Assembly (NCBI RefSeq): GCF_018390735.1
Contig: NZ_JAHBCL010000027.1
Coordinates: forward strand, 1 to 64,000
Origin: Fusibacter paucivorans
GTDB lineage: Bacteria > Bacillota > Clostridia > Peptostreptococcales > Acidaminobacteraceae
Direction: 5' to 3'
Length of the DNA: 64,000 bases
Shown: piece by piece, positions 60,849 through 64,000 of the stretch
How the letters are laid out: every line of letters starts with the position of its first letter
How positions within the stretch are numbered: position 1 is the first letter of the stretch
Notes under the pieces: model-generated
Seen by the model: only the letters and a program-made list of their open reading frames with translations
Told to the model about the DNA's origin: nothing
Databases searched by the model: none
Made by a program: the position numbers and the translations under genes

Positions 60849-60872
60849 TAAAAAGACATCTTCAGATGTCTT
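60849..60872 (-). terminator. Terminator after the LuxR-type regulator
   Basis: A perfect 8-bp stem (60853-60860 with 60865-60872; AAGACATC arms) with a 4-base loop is followed on the minus strand by TTTTTATT. Confidence 0.92.
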
Positions 60873-60894
60873 AGCATTCAAGCCATTATTAATC

Positions 60895-62292
60895 CTAAAC
60901 GTATTTCTCATATAACTCAATACGATTGGCCACTTCCAGTTTTTTATAAATGTTGCGATTATGCGATTTTGTGGTATGCGGTGAAATATAAAGCGACTTG
61001 CTGATTTCAGCATCTGTCATGCCTGATACGAGCAATTCAAATACTTCAAATTCTCTTCTGGTGAGTACCGCTTTGACTTCATCAATTTTAGCTTCAGCTT
61101 TTTCAGGATCTTTCGATGCAATGACAAAGACAAACTCGTTGTTCTCTAAAAATTCCGATAGACGTCTGTTTAACGGATAGACAATAACCAGACACAAAAA
61201 AACGATTCCGATCCCTACAAGGGACAGCGTCATCTTGTCAACACCCATTGACATCAGGTGCATGCCGAGCAGACTTCCCGACCATACGCCAAATACATTA
61301 ATGGCCAATCCCGTTCCAAAAAGACCTGCAGGATTTTCAACGCTGTCAAAATTGGTAATCATCGTATGCCACCAAAACAGATCAAAAATGCCGCACGCCG
61401 CCAACATAACCGTGCAGATTACCACAAATGCCACAGCTGTTTGTCCCGTTAGGGCAAATAGAATAAAGGTCACGCCCCACATTGCCAGTCCAATATAGAG
61501 ATATTGAAACTTATTGGTTTTAACAAGCTTCGACAATACATAAATCGCCCCAATGTAAGGCACATTCGTATAAAGGCTCGTCAGCAGCGGGAAGGATTCA
61601 TAGTAGGGATAAATCACCGAAAACATGATGCCCGAGTTAATTGTAATGATAAAAATAAATAGAAAAAATATCCAGTATTGACGCATCGGTACAAATGGAT
61701 GTCGCCTTTCCGGTTCAACCAGTGTTAAGCGTTTTTTTACGGCACTTTTCTCCATATCGCGTATATCAATGCGCGAAAATTGAAACCACCCATAGCCCAA
61801 AAGAAGCGTAATCACTGCAAAAGCAGGCATCGCTCCAATATTGTTTGCCAAAATATGCGCCAATATCAGTTCGAGGTTGCCAAAGATTAATAGCATTGCG
61901 GCAATCGGTCGTCTTTCATCATGCGGAATGCCTTTAAAAATTAAATAAGCAAAAGCCGTAATAACGACGCCGGCTAAAAAAGCATCAAACGGAATAATCA
62001 AAAACCATTCCCTGCTGTGTGTAAACGGCAGCAGCATACTGCTCAGCAATACGGCGCCTAGCCCCAGCTGACCCACTTGTTTAGCGCGTTTAACATCTTT
62101 AACGAAGAACTGGCTTAAAAATAAGCCGGCAAAATGGCTAAATACGGTAACCGTATTAACGAGATCGCCGTTAATGCCCTTCATATCTGCCAGCGCAAAG
62201 AGCACCGGTCCTTCATAGGGAAGTGACATTACCCAGCCAAAGAGAATAGAAAAACTAATAATTATTCGCCATTTATTATCATCTTGTGTCAT
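60895..62292 (-). CDS. Membrane-bound LuxR-type transcriptional regulator
   Basis: About 12 hydrophobic helices (residues about 10-385) arranged like a transporter, then a LuxR-type DNA-binding domain at the C-terminus: LTRREFEVFELLVSGMTDAEI and SPHTTKSHNRNIYKKLEVANR (about 405-460). Such one-component membrane regulators are known mainly from Coriobacteriia such as Eggerthella and also occur in some Firmicutes; their ligands are mostly unknown. The ATG at 62292 has GGAG 5 bases upstream and is preferred over 62310. The neighbours (GNAT genes) do not reveal its target. Confidence 0.88.
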   Translation of the reverse strand: MTQDDNKWRIIISFSILFGWVMSLPYEGPVLFALADMKGINGDLVNTVTVFSHFAGLFLSQFFVKDVKRAKQVGQLGLGAVLLSSMLLPFTHSREWFLIIPFDAFLAGVVITAFAYLIFKGIPHDERRPIAAMLLIFGNLELILAHILANNIGAMPAFAVITLLLGYGWFQFSRIDIRDMEKSAVKKRLTLVEPERRHPFVPMRQYWIFFLFIFIITINSGIMFSVIYPYYESFPLLTSLYTNVPYIGAIYVLSKLVKTNKFQYLYIGLAMWGVTFILFALTGQTAVAFVVICTVMLAACGIFDLFWWHTMITNFDSVENPAGLFGTGLAINVFGVWSGSLLGMHLMSMGVDKMTLSLVGIGIVFLCLVIVYPLNRRLSEFLENNEFVFVIASKDPEKAEAKIDEVKAVLTRREFEVFELLVSGMTDAEISKSLYISPHTTKSHNRNIYKKLEVANRIELYEKYV

Positions 62293-62391
62293 AAAAACTC
62301 CAGTTGTCATAAAGTTTATTGCTCTATTATATCACAGCAAACGTGCATTTTCGCATTGTATTTTTATGTCAACATATAAATTCCCTTGCAA

Positions 62392-62838
62392 TTACAGTAG
62401 CTTCTTCATACAGACACTATAGGGCAAATGTTCGTAGGGACCATAATTTGGAATAATATCGTACCCTAAGTGCTGATAGAGTTCAATGGCTTCATTTTGT
62501 TTTGTTCCGGTTTCTAAAATGGCTTCCTGATACCCTTCAGCTCTCGCTGCTGCTTCAAGTGCCGTCAAGATCATTTTTGCAATGCCCTTGCGCCGCATAT
62601 TTGGCGAAACAAACACTCTTTTTATTTCGACGGAGATGGCATCATACACTTTATAACCGCCACAACCTACGGCTGTCTCATTATCATAGACGACCATGAC
62701 GGTATTGATTTTTTGAACGCCGTTATGCGCCTGATACTGCTTCTGCGATTCACCATAACGCGATACCAAATCCTCATCCAATGTACGAATAAGGGCTAAA
62801 AAGTCAGGGTCATTTTGATTCGTTTTTACAACGCGCAT
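62392..62838 (-). CDS. GNAT family N-acetyltransferase
   Basis: Acetyltransferase of unknown substrate, 148 residues. The acetyl-CoA loop is RVFVSPNMRRKGIAKMILTAL (about 74-94), followed by AILETGTKQNEAIELYQHLGY and NYGPYEHLPYSVCMKK, the form seen in many PanZ/YjcF-like acetyltransferases. The ATG has AAGGAGG upstream. It is 30 bases after the S66 peptidase gene and may be cotranscribed with it. Confidence 0.93.
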   Translation of the reverse strand: MRVVKTNQNDPDFLALIRTLDEDLVSRYGESQKQYQAHNGVQKINTVMVVYDNETAVGCGGYKVYDAISVEIKRVFVSPNMRRKGIAKMILTALEAAARAEGYQEAILETGTKQNEAIELYQHLGYDIIPNYGPYEHLPYSVCMKKLL

Positions 62839-62868
62839 TCACACAACCTCCTTAAATTATCAAGTCGT

Positions 62869-63948
62869 TTAAACCGTTGCATTTTCCAGCAAAGTCAATG
62901 TTTTGGCATTGCAGTTTATCTCTGCTTGAATCCCATATGGCAAAATACCCGTTGGAAAGGCATGTCCAATATTGACATTATAAAGTATTGGCAGATCCGG
63001 ACGCCCAGCTTCACGGCCAACCACCTTTGTTAGCACCTCTTGATAATCTTTATAGTATATTTCCCCCTGAGGTTTCCCAACAATAATGCCATTGATAACA
63101 TCAAAAATCCCCTGTGTCGCCAAATTTCGAAGCACATATTTAACAAAGTCCGGCGACGGTTTGTCTTCGCTGGTTTCGATAAACAAAAGAGCGCCTTCCC
63201 AAGCAGATAAATCCGGCCATATACTGGTCCCTATACACATGGTAAAGACATCTATACAGCCGCCGAGCAAATGCCCCTTCACACGGCCTTCTCCTTGCAG
63301 TAGCTCATAGCCGTGAGCTTCCGGTTTCATCTTTCGCGGAACATTTTGATTCGCCTCACACCAAGGGATATATTCGTCTGACCATTCTGGACTCGATATG
63401 ATCTTGAAATCTTTTGTTGCTTCAAAGAGCATTTTCTCAACGGCATTTGCTGTATACGGCAGCATTTGAACATACTCGCCAAATTCGCACATAATAGATG
63501 GGCCATAGAAAGATATAAGTCCCGCCTGATACAACATGAAGTGTGTAATGGTCGTATCTGAATAGCCCATGAATACCTTTGGATGTGCTTTGAAAACACC
63601 TTTGTCAACATAAGGCAATATTCGAATACTATCATCGCCGCCAATGGCGCTGAAAATGCCATCAATATCAGGATTGCAAAAAGCATCCATTAAGTCCTTC
63701 GCCCTTAATTCAGGATGGGCTTCAATAAAATCAGAACCACTTAATGCATGCGGCATCGTAACGACATTGAGCTGAAAATCTTCTGTCAGACGTTTCTTTG
63801 CTATTTCGTATTTATGCAGCAGTTCCGGATCGCCAAGGCCGCCCCACGAAAGACTTACGATGGCAATGGTGTCACCGGGCTTTAATCGTTTTGGTTTTAT
63901 CATCTTATGTTCGGACAGCTCAAGTGCCGTTATTATAGTTTGACCCAT
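62869..63948 (-). CDS. S66 family peptidase (LD-carboxypeptidase / MccF-like)
   Basis: Serine peptidase of family S66, whose members cut L,D bonds of murein peptides or inactivate microcin C. Motifs: RLKPGDTIAIVSLSWGG (about 20-36), the nucleophile Ser in VFMGYSDTTITH (about 121), GALLFIETSED with the catalytic Glu (about 250), and IGHAFPTGILPYG with the His (about 330). At 359 residues it is closer in size to MccF-like members than to short LdcA. The ATG at 63948 has GGAGG 7 bases upstream. It lies near the right edge of the window and appears complete. Confidence 0.93.
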   Translation of the reverse strand: MGQTIITALELSEHKMIKPKRLKPGDTIAIVSLSWGGLGDPELLHKYEIAKKRLTEDFQLNVVTMPHALSGSDFIEAHPELRAKDLMDAFCNPDIDGIFSAIGGDDSIRILPYVDKGVFKAHPKVFMGYSDTTITHFMLYQAGLISFYGPSIMCEFGEYVQMLPYTANAVEKMLFEATKDFKIISSPEWSDEYIPWCEANQNVPRKMKPEAHGYELLQGEGRVKGHLLGGCIDVFTMCIGTSIWPDLSAWEGALLFIETSEDKPSPDFVKYVLRNLATQGIFDVINGIIVGKPQGEIYYKDYQEVLTKVVGREAGRPDLPILYNVNIGHAFPTGILPYGIQAEINCNAKTLTLLENATV

Positions 63949-64000
63949 TCCATATCCTCCCTGTATCTTTTGCTTTTTAACAAACGTCGTTATACGATTT

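Noticed and set aside
1-64000. CRISPR array, tRNA, insertion sequence or prophage
   Set aside because: No regularly spaced repeats, no tRNA-like T-loop/acceptor combination, no transposase, integrase or phage structural genes were recognised.

Overview
The window looks like chromosomal DNA of an anaerobic, motile or surface-associated Firmicute, most likely a member of Clostridia (inference). The signs are strong Shine-Dalgarno sequences with frequent TTG/GTG starts, sigma-A type promoters, a monoderm-style type IV pilus locus without a secretin, two HD-GYP proteins, a glycine-riboswitch-controlled glycine cleavage operon, an Rnf/Nqr-type ion-pumping complex, and many U-tract terminators. No insertion sequence, prophage, CRISPR array or tRNA was seen. 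Nearly all genes lie on the minus strand; only the rnf/nqr cluster and a small phosphatase are on plus.

Layout. 1-386: leader region with two tandem sigma-A promoters firing leftward out of the window, as expected upstream of an rRNA operon. 387-4992: a small membrane protein and a divergent ParC/ParE-like type IIA topoisomerase pair. 5328-11551: an HD-GYP phosphodiesterase, a single-strand-binding protein, a membrane protein with many PAS modules and no output domain, and a second HD-GYP protein. 11682-29907: a type IV pilus operon read leftward (pilB, pilT, pilC, major pilin, two minor prepilins, pilM, pilN, pilO, another prepilin, a PilX-like protein, and a very large secreted protein). 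It is headed by a promoter, a cyclic-di-GMP-I (GEMM) riboswitch and a terminator; the prepilin peptidase gene lies just upstream under its own promoter. 30148-34922: AlbA_2-domain protein, hemerythrin, FUSC-family protein, ferredoxin-fused aldo/keto reductase and a small membrane protein.

35162-39017: five plus-strand genes, rnfD-rnfG-rnfE-rnfA-nqrF, an electron-driven ion pump in which an NqrF-type NADH dehydrogenase stands where RnfB/RnfC would be expected. 39082-47371: a histidine phosphatase, then the operon gcvT-gcvH-gcvPA-gcvPB-lpdA-glyA preceded by a promoter, a tandem glycine riboswitch and a terminator. 47412-50022: an M3 peptidase and a membrane protein. 50251-56277: a MarR-controlled heterodimeric ABC exporter with a double-module periplasmic-adaptor-like protein. 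56524-57914: a PadR regulator with a membrane Fe-S protein. 58081-63948: three GNAT acetyltransferases, a low-molecular-weight phosphatase, a small P-loop kinase, a membrane-bound LuxR-type regulator and an S66 peptidase.

How the parts fit. The strongest theme is cyclic di-GMP: two intact HD-GYP domains and a PAS sensor lie directly downstream of a pilus operon whose leader carries a c-di-GMP aptamer followed by a terminator. The pilus operon ends with a PilX-like protein and a 1.7k-residue exported protein that together resemble, in position and architecture, the PilX/PilY1 tip module of other type IV pili.
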